Notes under the pieces: generated by a model
The model's database searches: none
Told to the model about the DNA's origin: nothing
The model's input: only the letters and a program-made list of their open reading frames with translations
Translations under genes and position numbers: made by a program
Part shown: positions 27,586 through 36,905 of the stretch, piece by piece
Layout of the letters: each line of letters opens with the position of its first letter
Position numbering within the stretch: position 1 is the first letter of the stretch
Assembly (NCBI RefSeq): GCF_003261575.2
Contig: NZ_CP036175.1
Span: forward strand, 3,534,001 to 3,598,000
Direction: 5' to 3'
DNA length: 64,000 nt
Source: Klebsiella huaxiensis
Lineage (GTDB): Bacteria > Pseudomonadota > Gammaproteobacteria > Enterobacterales > Enterobacteriaceae

Positions 27586-28201
27586 CTTTACCTGACCAGA
27601 TAATTTCGCCAGTTTGCACCAGCATCAGTTGCATTTTCAGCTCAGGCGAGTTGACGTTGCCGGTCGCGTTGGAATAGAGCACATACTGTGCGCCAACGGT
27701 ACGGGCAATACCCATCGCCTTACTGCGGCTGCCGAGGCTATCCTGTGGCGACAGACCAAGCTGCTGTTTGGCGACGCCAAGCTGCTGCTGCGATACCAGG
27801 GTAAATTTCCCGTTACCCGCCAGCGCGTTGTGTAATGCGGTTGTCGCCTCAGCGGCGTTCAACGTGCCGTTGGTGCGGTTGTTTACGCTATCAATCAGCA
27901 GAATACTACCTGCTGTCACGCCACCCGCTTGCAGCATTTGTCCAACCATCGGCTGCACTGCGCTGCTCCAGTCATAATGACGCACGCGCGGGGCCGGTTG
28001 CGCTGGCTCCTCGCCATGTTCAATTGGGCCTGGCTGCGTAGGTATCACAGGAATACTTGGCACAGTTGGCTGCGGCTGAACAGGCTGCTGCGGTTTTGGC
28101 TGTGCTTCCTCAACGGGAGCGGGCTGCTGACCTGGCCCTACGCACCCGGCAAGGAATATCGCCAGTGCGGTAACAAGTGCATAGCGACACATTTTAATCA
28201 T
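27566..28201 (-). CDS. lpoB: Penicillin-binding protein activator LpoB
   Basis: Outer-membrane lipoprotein that reaches through the periplasm to activate PBP1b. It has 211 residues: a lipobox FLAGC (Cys19), a proline/glutamine-rich flexible linker (about 20-70) and the TolB-like globular domain (SAVQPMVGQMLQAGGV...VQTGEIIWSGKGAVQQQ). The linker differs in length and composition from E. coli LpoB, as is usual among enterics. Confidence 0.96.
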   Translation of the reverse strand: MIKMCRYALVTALAIFLAGCVGPGQQPAPVEEAQPKPQQPVQPQPTVPSIPVIPTQPGPIEHGEEPAQPAPRVRHYDWSSAVQPMVGQMLQAGGVTAGSILLIDSVNNRTNGTLNAAEATTALHNALAGNGKFTLVSQQQLGVAKQQLGLSPQDSLGSRSKAMGIARTVGAQYVLYSNATGNVNSPELKMQLMLVQTGEIIWSGKGAVQQQ

Positions 28202-28213
28202 TACGATGACCTC

Positions 28214-28588
28214 TTACAGATAAAGATAAAGTCGGGCCTTGTGCGCCCCCAGAATATTGGCGCTGCCGTAAAGCGTGATCGAGGAGTGCGCGGGAACCGT
28301 TATGCTGCGCGCCGGTTCAAGTGGATGCATCTCCAGCCCTCTGGCGTCATACCAGAAAAAGCGATAGTGCACGGTCACCGGTACCTGGCGCTCATTAAAT
28401 AGTCGTGTGGTCGCCGTCGCTTGTATCTCTGAGGCGGTCACCGTCGGTACTTCAGCGCTAATCCCCGCCGCCAGTACGTTAGATTCCATCACCAGACTTT
28501 GCTGATCGCTGACCGGTATTTCCGGATGCGAGCTGCATCCAACCAGGAGCGTCGCGGCCAGAAGTGCGCCGAAATGGGCTGCGCGCAT
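28214..28588 (-). CDS. ycfL: YcfL family lipoprotein
   Basis: A 124-residue predicted lipoprotein with a lipobox LLVGCSS near residue 17 and a DUF1425 beta-rich domain (VPVTVHYRFFWYDARGLE). The role is unknown. The start at 28588 is chosen because it gives a proper signal peptide 5 bp after the hinT stop. It belongs to the hinT-ycfL-lpoB-thiK-nagZ-ycfP run. Confidence 0.93.
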   Translation of the reverse strand: MRAAHFGALLAATLLVGCSSHPEIPVSDQQSLVMESNVLAAGISAEVPTVTASEIQATATTRLFNERQVPVTVHYRFFWYDARGLEMHPLEPARSITVPAHSSITLYGSANILGAHKARLYLYL

Positions 28589-28593
28589 GGGTA

Positions 28594-28950
28594 TTAACCT
28601 TTGTGGGCCAGCATTGGACCTAATGGACGCCCACCCAGCAGATGCATGTGGATATGATAGACCTCCTGACCCCCGTGGCGATTGCAATTGACGATCAGGC
28701 GGTAACCATCGTCAGCCAGCCCCTCGTCGCGGGCAATTTTCGCCGCAACGGTCATCATCCGACCAAGAGCCAGTTCATGCTCCGTAGTTACATCGTTGAC
28801 AGTTGGAATCAGGATATTAGGAATGATCAGAATATGGGTCGGTGCCTGCGGAGAGATATCGCGAAAAGCAGTGACCAACTCGTCCTGATAAACAATATCC
28901 GACGGGATCTCCCGGCGAATGATTTTGCTGAAAATCGTTTCTTCTGCCAT
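28594..28950 (-). CDS. hinT: Purine nucleoside phosphoramidase HinT
   Basis: HIT-family hydrolase of adenosine 5'-phosphoramidates, 118 residues. The histidine triad YHIHMHLLGG lies near residue 100, and the N-terminus EETIFSKIIRREIPSDIVYQ matches E. coli HinT. It is the first gene of the minus-strand run toward ycfP. Confidence 0.97.
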   Translation of the reverse strand: MAEETIFSKIIRREIPSDIVYQDELVTAFRDISPQAPTHILIIPNILIPTVNDVTTEHELALGRMMTVAAKIARDEGLADDGYRLIVNCNRHGGQEVYHIHMHLLGGRPLGPMLAHKG

Positions 28951-29299
28951 GACTGATTCCTTATTAATTTTATACCGTGCTCTGGCCTGCCCCTGCAGAT
29001 AAACGCGGATGCACAGGATTCGCTTAAGAGTATGAGCGAGTTACTCCCACTCTTTCAACCTGAAAGCGTTTTTTCTTACGCGACAAAGGACTTAGCTGCT
29101 GACTGATTAATCATTTCGCACCTCAGGCTTTTCTGTTGAGCAATAGTGAAACATTCATCGCATCCATTTTACTCATGTTTACATATTAAATATTAATGCG
29201 TATATTTCTCATTTGTATTCATATTGAATGCAACGCGCTTTCGATCGACCGCGGTCACAGAGCCCCGGCGAATAATAATTATCTTATGATCAAGGGTTT
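28951..29299. other. hinT-fhuE divergent intergenic region
   Basis: 349 bp between divergent genes. The right part (29150-29225) is AT-rich and contains the candidate Fur box. I see no small gene or repeat. Promoters for both flanking genes must lie here. Confidence 0.55.
29193..29215. promoter_or_regulatory. Candidate Fur box upstream of fhuE
   Basis: TTAATGCGTATATTTCTCAT partly matches the Fur consensus. It lies about 90 bp before fhuE, which is Fur-repressed in E. coli. The match is weaker than the one upstream of the iutA-like gene. Confidence 0.35.
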
Positions 29300-31486
29300 A
29301 TGATGTCTCTCTCCACCACCTTCCAGGATGGGCGTATCACACCGTCCCTGCTTGCTATGGGCATAGCGTTGGCGCTCTTTCCTCAGCTCAGCCAGGCCGT
29401 CAGCAAGGCCGAAGACACGATTATTGTAGAAGGTTCCGCAGATACCGGCTCAGATACGCAAGAGCAGGATTACAGCGTCAAAACCACCTCCGCCGGGACC
29501 AAAATGGAGATGGCCCAGCGCGATATTCCGCAATCGGTCAGTATCATTACCGAACAGCGGATGCAGGACCAGCAGTTGCAAACTCTGGGCGACGTGATGG
29601 ACCACACTACCGGGATCAGCAGCAGCCAGGCCGACTCTGACCGCACCAGCTATTACTCCCGTGGTTTTCAGATAGATAACTATATGGTTGATGGCATTCC
29701 GACCTGGTTTGAATCCCGCTGGAACCTGGGCGATGCCCTTACCGACATGGCACTGTTCGAGCGAGTAGAAGTCGTGCGCGGCGCCAATGGCCTGCTGACA
29801 GGTACGGGTAACCCAGCCGCATCAATCAACATGATTCGTAAACATGCCACCAGCCGCGAGTTTAAAGGCAATGTCTCTGCGGAGTACGGTAGCTGGAATA
29901 AGCAGCGATACGTTGCTGATATGCAAAGCCCGCTCACCGAAGAGGGTAACGTACGCGCGCGCATTATCGCTGGCTATCAAAATAATGATTCGTGGCTCGA
30001 TCGTTATAACAGCGAAAAAACCTTCTTCTCCGGCATTCTTGATGCTGACCTCGGGACCTCAACCAGTTTATCCGCTGGCTACGAATATCAGCGTATCGAC
30101 GTGAATAGCCCAACATGGGGCGGCCTGCCGCGCTGGAATACCGATGGCAGCAAAAACCACTACGATCGTTCTCATAGCACAGCCCCTGATTGGGCCTATA
30201 ACGACAAAGAGATCAACAAAGTTTTCGTCACGCTGAAACAGCGCTTTGCCGATACCTGGCAGGCGACCATGAATGCAACCCATTCAGAGGTTAAATTCGA
30301 CAGCAAAATGATGTACGTAGACGCGTACGTTAATAAAGAGACCGGGATGCTAGTTGGTCCTTATGGCAATTACGGTCCGAGCTTTACCTACGTTGGTGGT
30401 ACCGGCTGGAACAGCGGCAAACGTAAAGTCGATGCCGTGGATTTGTTTGCAGATGGCGGCTACGACCTGTTTGGTCGCCAGCACAACCTGATGATTGGCG
30501 GCAGCTACAGCAAGCAAAATAACCGCTACTTCAGCTCCTGGGCAAACGTATTTCCGGATGAGATCGGTAATTTCTATGACTTTAATAGCGCCAGCTTCCC
30601 GGAAACCAACTGGGGACCGCAGAGCCTGGCGCAGGACGATACCACGCGAATGAAATCGGTATATGCGGCGACTCGTATCTCCCTGCTTGATCCGCTGCAC
30701 CTGATCCTTGGCGTCCGCTATAACAATTGGAGTATCGAGACGCTGACCTATAATATGGAGAAAAACCATACTACGCCGTACGCCGGTCTGGTTTACGACA
30801 TCAACGATAACTGGTCGGCCTACACCAGCTATACCTCCGTTTTCCAGCCGCAGAATAAGCGTGATAGCTCCGGTAAATATCTGACCCCGGTTACCGGTAA
30901 TAACTATGAAGTCGGCCTGAAGTCCGACTGGATGGACAGCCGCCTGACCACCACCCTCTCCATATTCCGCATCGAACAGGATAACCTCGGCCAGGCAACC
31001 GGCGGGCAAATCCCTGGCAGCAACGGCGAGGCGGCTTATAAAACCGTCAATGGTACCGTAAGCAAAGGGGTGGAGTTCGAAATCAACGGCGCGCTTACCG
31101 ATAACTGGCAGATGACCTTCGGCGCGACTCGCTTTGTTGCAGAGGATAATGAAGGCAACGCGGTGAACCCTAATCTGCCGCGTACCAGCGTCAAGCTGTT
31201 CACCAGTTATCGCCTGCCGGTGATGCCTGATCTGACCGTTGGCGGCGGCGTAAACTGGCAGAACCGGGTGTACAAGGATACCGTTACGCCGTACGGTACT
31301 TTCCGTGCGGAACAAGGCAGCTACGCGCTGGTGGATTTGTTTACCCGTTACCAGGTCAGCAAAAACTTTGCCTTACAGGGCAACGTCAATAACCTGTTCG
31401 ACAAAACCTACGATACCAACATCGACGGCTCGATTGTGTACGGCGAACCGCGCAACTTTAGCATTACTGCCAGCTATCAGTTCTGA
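29300..31486 (+). CDS. fhuE: Ferric coprogen/rhodotorulate receptor FhuE
   Basis: TonB-dependent outer-membrane receptor for hydroxamate siderophores, 728 residues (E. coli 729). It has a signal peptide ending near SQA, a TonB box region DTIIVEG, the plug motif QRDIPQSVSIITEQRM, YYSRGFQIDNYMVDGIPTWFESRW and a barrel ending SITASYQF. Two ATG codons lie in tandem at 29300 and 29303, both after AAGGG at 29292. A terminator follows directly. Confidence 0.96.
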   Translation: MMSLSTTFQDGRITPSLLAMGIALALFPQLSQAVSKAEDTIIVEGSADTGSDTQEQDYSVKTTSAGTKMEMAQRDIPQSVSIITEQRMQDQQLQTLGDVMDHTTGISSSQADSDRTSYYSRGFQIDNYMVDGIPTWFESRWNLGDALTDMALFERVEVVRGANGLLTGTGNPAASINMIRKHATSREFKGNVSAEYGSWNKQRYVADMQSPLTEEGNVRARIIAGYQNNDSWLDRYNSEKTFFSGILDADLGTSTSLSAGYEYQRIDVNSPTWGGLPRWNTDGSKNHYDRSHSTAPDWAYNDKEINKVFVTLKQRFADTWQATMNATHSEVKFDSKMMYVDAYVNKETGMLVGPYGNYGPSFTYVGGTGWNSGKRKVDAVDLFADGGYDLFGRQHNLMIGGSYSKQNNRYFSSWANVFPDEIGNFYDFNSASFPETNWGPQSLAQDDTTRMKSVYAATRISLLDPLHLILGVRYNNWSIETLTYNMEKNHTTPYAGLVYDINDNWSAYTSYTSVFQPQNKRDSSGKYLTPVTGNNYEVGLKSDWMDSRLTTTLSIFRIEQDNLGQATGGQIPGSNGEAAYKTVNGTVSKGVEFEINGALTDNWQMTFGATRFVAEDNEGNAVNPNLPRTSVKLFTSYRLPVMPDLTVGGGVNWQNRVYKDTVTPYGTFRAEQGSYALVDLFTRYQVSKNFALQGNVNNLFDKTYDTNIDGSIVYGEPRNFSITASYQF

Positions 31487-31503
31487 TAGGTGGTCAATGT
31501 TTC

Positions 31504-31527
31504 GGGAGCCAATCGGCTCCCTTTTTT
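31504..31527 (+). terminator. Terminator after fhuE
   Basis: Perfect stem GGGAGCC/GGCTCCC with an AATC loop and six T on the plus strand. Confidence 0.92.
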
Positions 31528-31533
31528 ATGTTA

Positions 31534-31660
31534 TATACCCTAAATAATTCGAGTTGCTTAAAGGCGGCAAGGGAGTGAGTTCCCAGGAGCATAGATAACT
31601 ATGTGACTGGGGGGAATGAGCGTAGCCAACACATAAGCAACTTGAAGTATGACGGGTATA
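31534..31660. repeat. ERIC element
   Basis: A second full-length 127-bp ERIC with the same ends as the copy at 23438 (TATACCCTAAATAATTCGAG and GTATGACGGGTATA) and the centre CCCAGGAGCATAGATAACTA. It sits between the fhuE terminator and the ptsG terminator. Confidence 0.95.
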
Positions 31661-31667
31661 GACCCAT

Positions 31668-31690
31668 TAAAAAAGCAGCCATTTGGCTGC
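31668..31690 (-). terminator. Terminator after ptsG
   Basis: Stem GCAGCC/GGCTGC with an ATTT loop, followed on the minus strand by a run of T. Confidence 0.85.
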
Positions 31691-31712
31691 CTTAGTCTCC
31701 CCACATCACAAC

Positions 31713-33146
31713 TTAGTTGCTGCGGATGTACTCATCCATTTCAGTTTTCAGGTTATCGGATTTGGTACCGAAGATTGCCTGAACACCTGAACCTGCAACA
31801 ACCACGCCAGCAGCGCCCAGTTTTTTCAGGCCAGCCTGATCAACTTTCGCTACATCCGCCACGCTAACGCGCAGACGGGTGATACATGCGTCGAGGTTAG
31901 TAATGTTTTCTTTACCGCCGAAGGCTGCAATCAGGGCCGGAGCCATCTCGCTGGTTGCGCCAGCTTTACTGTCATCGGTGGCATCTTCACGACCCGGCGT
32001 TTTCAGATCCAGCGCTTTAATCAGCACACGGAACACCACGTAGTAAACGATGGCGTAGCAGATGCCGACAATCGGGAACAGCCACAGCTTGCTGCTGTTG
32101 CCGGACAGAACGATAAAGTCAATCAGACCGTGAGAGAACGACGTACCGTCACGCATACCCAGCAGGATACAGATCGGGAATGCCAGACCTGCCAGAATCG
32201 CATGGATGACGTACAGGATCGGCGCAACGAACATGAAGGAGAACTCGATCGGCTCGGTGATACCGGTCAGGAACGAGGTCAACGCTGCGGAGATCATGAT
32301 GCCGCCCACTTTCGCGCGGTTTTCTGGTTTAGCAGAGTGCCAGATGGCAATAGCAGCAGCCGGCAGACCGTACATTTTGAACAGGAAGCCGCCGGACAGT
32401 TTGCCCGCAGTCGGGTCGCCTGCCATATAGCGCGGGATATCGCCGTGGAATACCTGGCCTGCTGCGTTGGTGTATTCACCAATCTGCATCTGGAAAGGAA
32501 CGTTCCAGATGTGGTGCAGACCAAACGGCACCAGGCAGCGCTCGATGAAGCCATAGATACCAAACGCGACAACCGGGTTCTGATAAGCAGCCCACTGTGA
32601 GAACGTCTGGATAGCAGTACCGATCGGCGGCCAAATGAAGGAGAGCACGATGCCCATAAAGATCGCGGTCAGACCGGAAATGATCGGCACGAAACGTTTA
32701 CCGGCGAAGAAGCCCAGATACTCAGGCAGCTTAATACGGTAGAAGCGATTAAACATGTACGCCGCGATCGCGCCCGCAATAATACCGCCCAGTACGCCGG
32801 TATCTGCAAGGTGTTTAGCCGCAATCTCTTCAGCAGGTAAATGCAGAACCAGAGGCGCTACCACCGCCATGGTTTTCACCATGATGCCGTAAGCGACAAC
32901 CGATGCCAGCGCAGATACGCCATCGTTATTGGTGAAGCCTAACGCAACACCGATAGCGAAAATCAGCGGCATATTGGCGAAGACCGAACCGCCCGCTTCT
33001 GCCATAACATGTGAAACGACTTCTGGCAGCCAGCTGAAGTTTGCGGAACCGACGCCCAGCAGGATACCTGCGATAGGCAGTACGGATACCGGTAGCATCA
33101 GCGATTTACCGACCTTCTGCAGGTTAGCAAATGCATTCTTAAACAT
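31713..33146 (-). CDS. ptsG: Glucose-specific PTS EIICB (PtsG)
   Basis: Membrane permease that imports and phosphorylates glucose with EIIA-Glc as phosphate donor. It has 477 residues: the EIIC domain with about ten membrane spans (start MFKNAFANLQKVGKSLMLPVSVLPIAG), a linker, and the EIIB domain with the phosphocysteine in ITNLDACITRLRVSV. The length equals E. coli PtsG. The leader upstream keeps the SgrS pairing segment. Transcriptional control by Mlc and CRP is expected from E. coli, but I did not define those sites. Confidence 0.98.
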   Translation of the reverse strand: MFKNAFANLQKVGKSLMLPVSVLPIAGILLGVGSANFSWLPEVVSHVMAEAGGSVFANMPLIFAIGVALGFTNNDGVSALASVVAYGIMVKTMAVVAPLVLHLPAEEIAAKHLADTGVLGGIIAGAIAAYMFNRFYRIKLPEYLGFFAGKRFVPIISGLTAIFMGIVLSFIWPPIGTAIQTFSQWAAYQNPVVAFGIYGFIERCLVPFGLHHIWNVPFQMQIGEYTNAAGQVFHGDIPRYMAGDPTAGKLSGGFLFKMYGLPAAAIAIWHSAKPENRAKVGGIMISAALTSFLTGITEPIEFSFMFVAPILYVIHAILAGLAFPICILLGMRDGTSFSHGLIDFIVLSGNSSKLWLFPIVGICYAIVYYVVFRVLIKALDLKTPGREDATDDSKAGATSEMAPALIAAFGGKENITNLDACITRLRVSVADVAKVDQAGLKKLGAAGVVVAGSGVQAIFGTKSDNLKTEMDEYIRSN

Positions 33147-33172
33147 AATTGAGAGTGCTCCTGAGTATTTGG
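33144..33172 (-). promoter_or_regulatory. ptsG translation start with SgrS pairing region
   Basis: The mRNA leader reads ATACTCAGGAGCACTCTC and then AATTATG, which as I recall is the E. coli sequence paired by the sRNA SgrS under glucose-phosphate stress. The AGGAG ribosome-binding site (33158-33162) lies inside it. Confidence 0.7.
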
Positions 33173-33360
33173 TGCTTTTTTACGTTTTCACGCATTGGCC
33201 CGGGGGGAGAACCGCGCCGTGGACAGGACGTCTAAGCGCCCTTTATTTATTACACAGAGTAAAATAATTAGCGGAATGATTGTTTGACGGCTATCACGTT
33301 TCAATCAGCCTTCAGGTAAAAACTTACACTGTTTTACATAACTCGTGTCTGAATGTTGCC

Positions 33361-33394
33361 AAAAAAGCTTCACCGCCCCATTTGTGGCGGTGAA
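33361..33394 (-). terminator. Terminator after tatD
   Basis: A 9-bp stem TTCACCGCC/GGCGGTGAA around CCATTTGT, followed on the minus strand by GC and six T. It ends the pabC-mltG-tmk-holB-tatD transcript before ptsG. Confidence 0.9.
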
Positions 33395-33443
33395 CTTTAC
33401 TCGCTTTGAGCATTAATTACGAGCCTTAAAATAATAAGGAAGA

Positions 33444-34238
33444 TCAGGCAGGTTGTAGCCGGGCGGGGTCAATATGAAAAAGCGTTGCAAAGTTTTCCGT
33501 GGTCCGTTGCGCTAGCGTATCCAGCGAGACACCTTTCAGAACGGCCATGTACTCAGCTACGTCACGAACCATCGCCGGTTGGTTCTCTTTACCACGGTGC
33601 GGTACCGGCGCCAGATACGGCGAATCGGTCTCCACCAACAGGCGGTCAAGTGGCACATAACGCGCGGCATCGCGCAGCTGTTCTGCATTACGGAACGTTA
33701 CAATACCGGAAAACGAGATATAGAACCCCATGTCCAGCAGCTTACCCGCAGTCTCCCTATCTTCAGTGAAACAGTGTAGTACGCCACCGCAATCCGTCAC
33801 TTTTTCTTCGCGTAAAATTGCCAGCGTATCAGCGCGGGCATCACGAGTATGCACAATAACCGGCTTGTTAAGTTCCCGACCGATACGAATATGATCGCGG
33901 AACGACGTCTGTTGACGTGTTTTGGTTTCTGGCGTGTAGAAATAATCCAGCCCGGTTTCGCCCATCGCCACTACCCCCTCTTCCGCCGCAAGTTTGCGCA
34001 GCTCCTCGACGTCGTACTCTTCATCCTGATTTAACGGATGCACGCCACAGGAGAAAGCAACGCTGTCACTCTGTCCCACCAGCTCGCGCATACTGCGATA
34101 CCCTGGTAGCGTCGTGGCAACCGCAAGGCAAAACTTCACATCGCGCGCGGCGGCTTTTGCCAGCACATCGTCCACATTTTTATGCAGCGTTTGATAATCC
34201 AGGCCATCAAGGTGGCAATGGGAGTCGACTAAAAACAT
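33444..34238 (-). CDS. ycfH: TatD-family metal-dependent deoxyribonuclease (YcfH)
   Basis: TIM-barrel metallohydrolase of 264 residues. Metal ligands are seen in DSHCHLD at the N-terminus, GETGLDYFY, VIVHTRDA, LHCFTED and VETDSPYLAP. It is related to TatD but sits downstream of holB, which identifies it as YcfH. The exact substrate is not settled; family members act as 3'-5' nucleases or D-aminoacyl hydrolase-like enzymes. Confidence 0.95.
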   Translation of the reverse strand: MFLVDSHCHLDGLDYQTLHKNVDDVLAKAAARDVKFCLAVATTLPGYRSMRELVGQSDSVAFSCGVHPLNQDEEYDVEELRKLAAEEGVVAMGETGLDYFYTPETKTRQQTSFRDHIRIGRELNKPVIVHTRDARADTLAILREEKVTDCGGVLHCFTEDRETAGKLLDMGFYISFSGIVTFRNAEQLRDAARYVPLDRLLVETDSPYLAPVPHRGKENQPAMVRDVAEYMAVLKGVSLDTLAQRTTENFATLFHIDPARLQPA

Positions 34239-34248
34239 GATGTCTCTC

Positions 34249-35253
34249 TCAGAGATGGGATACGGGAAGTACCGCCCCGGGTTGCAGGTAATGTTCCCAG
34301 CGCAGAAGGCGCTCGGTTAGCAGTAGTTCGCGGTTAACACCAACAACGTTTAATAGCTGCTCGCGGCAGAAGCTCACGTCGCGTGCTATCGCTTGTAAAC
34401 GTGCGGCAGGCAGAGTTTGGGCCAGTTGATTCACCAGCGTCCAGACGTCAGGGTTACTGACAAGCGTAATCCCCTGCTGTCTTTTTTGCGCATCAACCAG
34501 CAGCGATGCCAGCCAATGCAGTCGAACTGCGGCCTGTTCATGATTTAAAACAGGTAGCAGCGTCAGCCAGTCACCCTGAGTTAAAACGTTTGCCAGCGTC
34601 TGACAAAGCTGTTGGCGCGCAGTCCAGTGAGCATCCTGGAGCAGCGCCAGAGCTGCCGCTGGCGCATTCGCGCTAAGACGCAGAGCAGCAAGCAATGCAT
34701 CTTGTGACATTGTCACTTCACGCTCTAACCACGCCAGTGCGTACGATTCCGGAGGTGGTGTGAGGTGATGTAAACGGCATCGACTGCGCAACGTCGCCAG
34801 CAAACGCGCGGGTTCCTGGCAAGCGAGGAAGAACCAGGTATTCTCCGGCGGTTCCTCCAGCGTTTTCAGCAACGCGTTGGCCGCCGCGTCAGTTAGCATG
34901 GCGGCATCACCGATCCATATCACCTTCGCGCCGCCCAGCCGGGCGTGTTCGTAGAGCTTTTCGTTGATGTCGCGCACGGCATCAATACCGAGCGAACTCT
35001 TCCCCTTTTCAGGAGACAACGCATAATAATCAGGATGAGTACCCGCCTGCATCAGCTGACAGCTGCGGCAATGGCCACAGCTTTTATGCCCTTCCGGTTG
35101 TCGGCACATCAGGAAGCGGCACAGCGCATAAATCAACGCATCGCTCCCCATGCCCGGCAATGCCTGGACCAGTAGCGCATGGTGACCCCGTCCTGCCTGG
35201 TAGCTGGAAACTAGCTGTTCGAAAGACGGGCGTAACCACGGGTACCATTTCAT
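34249..35253 (-). CDS. holB: DNA polymerase III delta-prime subunit HolB
   Basis: Clamp-loader subunit, 334 residues from MKWYPWLRPSFEQL, equal in length to E. coli. It carries a Walker-A-like region modified as in delta-prime (LPGMGSDALIYALC), the zinc-binding CGHCRSCQ, EKGKSSLGIDAV, LLKTLEEPPENTWF and the LRSRCR sensor motif. It overlaps tmk by four bases. Confidence 0.97.
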   Translation of the reverse strand: MKWYPWLRPSFEQLVSSYQAGRGHHALLVQALPGMGSDALIYALCRFLMCRQPEGHKSCGHCRSCQLMQAGTHPDYYALSPEKGKSSLGIDAVRDINEKLYEHARLGGAKVIWIGDAAMLTDAAANALLKTLEEPPENTWFFLACQEPARLLATLRSRCRLHHLTPPPESYALAWLEREVTMSQDALLAALRLSANAPAAALALLQDAHWTARQQLCQTLANVLTQGDWLTLLPVLNHEQAAVRLHWLASLLVDAQKRQQGITLVSNPDVWTLVNQLAQTLPAARLQAIARDVSFCREQLLNVVGVNRELLLTERLLRWEHYLQPGAVLPVSHL

Positions 35254-35891
35254 GCGCGCAGCTCCGCCACCCACTGGCTCACTACCGCACGAATATCACG
35301 TTCCACAGCTTCCAGCGGCTGCGTGGCGTCCACGGTGCGAATGCTGGGGTCAAGTGCGGCCAGCTCAAGGTAGCGTGCGCGGGTACGGTTGAAGAAATCC
35401 AGGGATTCCTGTTCGATACGATCAAGATCGCCACGAGCGCGAGCGCGCTTGAGTCCCACCGCTGGCGTCACATCAAGATAAAGGGTCAAGTTGGGACGAA
35501 AATCGCCCAGCACCGCATCGCGCAGGGTTGCCAGCATGGTTTGATCGATACCACGACCACCGCCCTGATAGGCTTGAGTAGAGAGATCATGACGATCGCC
35601 GATCACCCACTGACCGCGAGCCAGCGCCGGTTTAATCACTGTTTCAACCAACTGCACGCGAGCCGCATAAAACATCAGCACTTCAGCTTTGTCATTGATA
35701 ACTTCATCGCCGGTTGACTGAATATCCAGAACCAGGCTGCGCAGCTTCTCGGCCAGAATGGTGCCGCCCGGCTCGCGGGTGAACACCATATCGCTAACGC
35801 CCAGCTGTTTTAGCGTATCTACCACCAGATTACGTGCGGTGGTCTTCCCTGCGCCTTCCAGGCCCTCGATGACGATATAGTTACTGCGCAT
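35250..35891 (-). CDS. tmk: Thymidylate kinase Tmk
   Basis: Phosphorylates dTMP to dTDP. It has 213 residues, with the P-loop EGLEGAGKTTARN, the substrate-binding TREPGGT, DRHDLSTQAYQGGGRG and the lid arginine-rich segment KRARARGDLDRIE. Its start overlaps the mltG stop, and its end overlaps holB, so it sits in a tightly coupled operon. Confidence 0.98.
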   Translation of the reverse strand: MRSNYIVIEGLEGAGKTTARNLVVDTLKQLGVSDMVFTREPGGTILAEKLRSLVLDIQSTGDEVINDKAEVLMFYAARVQLVETVIKPALARGQWVIGDRHDLSTQAYQGGGRGIDQTMLATLRDAVLGDFRPNLTLYLDVTPAVGLKRARARGDLDRIEQESLDFFNRTRARYLELAALDPSIRTVDATQPLEAVERDIRAVVSQWVAELRA

Positions 35892-36903
35892 TTTTTTCCT
35901 TAAGTACTTTCAGATATTCCTGCACCGAACGGTTATGGCTGGTCAGATTGGTATTGAACGTATGACCCCCTTTTCCGTCGGCGACAAAATAGAGATACGG
36001 CGTTTTTGCCGGATGGGCAGCGGCATTCAGAGAAGCCTCTCCCGGTGCGGCGATAGGCCCTGGCGGCATGCCGTTAATGACATAAGTATTGTAAGCCGTT
36101 GGGGTTTCCAGGTCTTTACGCGTTAACTTGCCATTATAACTCTCACCCATCCCATAAATCACGGTCGGATCGGTTTGCAGACGCATGCCAATACGCAAGC
36201 GATTGATAAAGACCGATGCCACGCGATCGCGCTCTTCAGACACCGCCGTCTCTTTTTCAATAATGGAGGCCATTGTCAGCAGTTGGTTCTGATCTTTATA
36301 CGGCAGATTATCCATCCGCCCTTCCCAGGCTTTCTCAACCGCAGAAAGCATTTTCTGATGCGCTCGCTTAAGGATCGCCACATCGCTGGTATTGGCGGTA
36401 TACATCCAGGTATCCGGCCAGAACCAACCCTCTACCCAGTCCGCATGCTCCAGACCAAGGGCCTTCGCGACGGTCTCATAGCTGTCATCCGCCAGCGTAT
36501 GTTTCACATAAGGCGCATCGCGAAGCTGGCGCAGATAGTCACTTACCCGCATACCTTCGACAAAGCGCAACGGAAACTGGGCTTCTTTCCCACTGGCCAA
36601 CAGTTGCAACATCTGACGTACCGTCATGCCAGGCGTGAAACGATATGTCCCAGCTTTAAAGTGGGATAGCTCAGGCTCAATACGCAGCAACCACTGGAAC
36701 ACCCGTGGCCGGTTAATGACTTTATCGCCGTAAAGCTGTTGGCCCAGCGCGATGCGCCCGGTGCCCGTTTCAAGAGTAAAGATGGTTTCTTCTTTAATGA
36801 GTAACTTGCTATCCGCCAATTGGCGAACTTTCCACATGCCGACGCCCGCAGCAATGCCCAGCACCACTACCAGCAACAAGATGAAACGTAACATTTTCTT
36901 CAT
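35881..36903 (-). CDS. mltG: Endolytic murein transglycosylase MltG (YceG)
   Basis: Inner-membrane lytic transglycosylase that cuts nascent glycan strands. It has 340 residues, with one N-terminal transmembrane helix (FILLLVVVLGIAAGVGMW), a LysM-like region and the YceG catalytic domain with the glutamate in TMASIIEKETA. It lies 2 bp after pabC and overlaps tmk by 11 bp. Confidence 0.97.
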   Translation of the reverse strand: MKKMLRFILLLVVVLGIAAGVGMWKVRQLADSKLLIKEETIFTLETGTGRIALGQQLYGDKVINRPRVFQWLLRIEPELSHFKAGTYRFTPGMTVRQMLQLLASGKEAQFPLRFVEGMRVSDYLRQLRDAPYVKHTLADDSYETVAKALGLEHADWVEGWFWPDTWMYTANTSDVAILKRAHQKMLSAVEKAWEGRMDNLPYKDQNQLLTMASIIEKETAVSEERDRVASVFINRLRIGMRLQTDPTVIYGMGESYNGKLTRKDLETPTAYNTYVINGMPPGPIAAPGEASLNAAAHPAKTPYLYFVADGKGGHTFNTNLTSHNRSVQEYLKVLKEKNAQ

Positions 36904-36905
36904 GA

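Noticed and set aside
30350..31315. Minus-strand open frame of 321 codons within fhuE
   Set aside because: Antisense shadow of the receptor gene, with no start signal and no recognisable domain.
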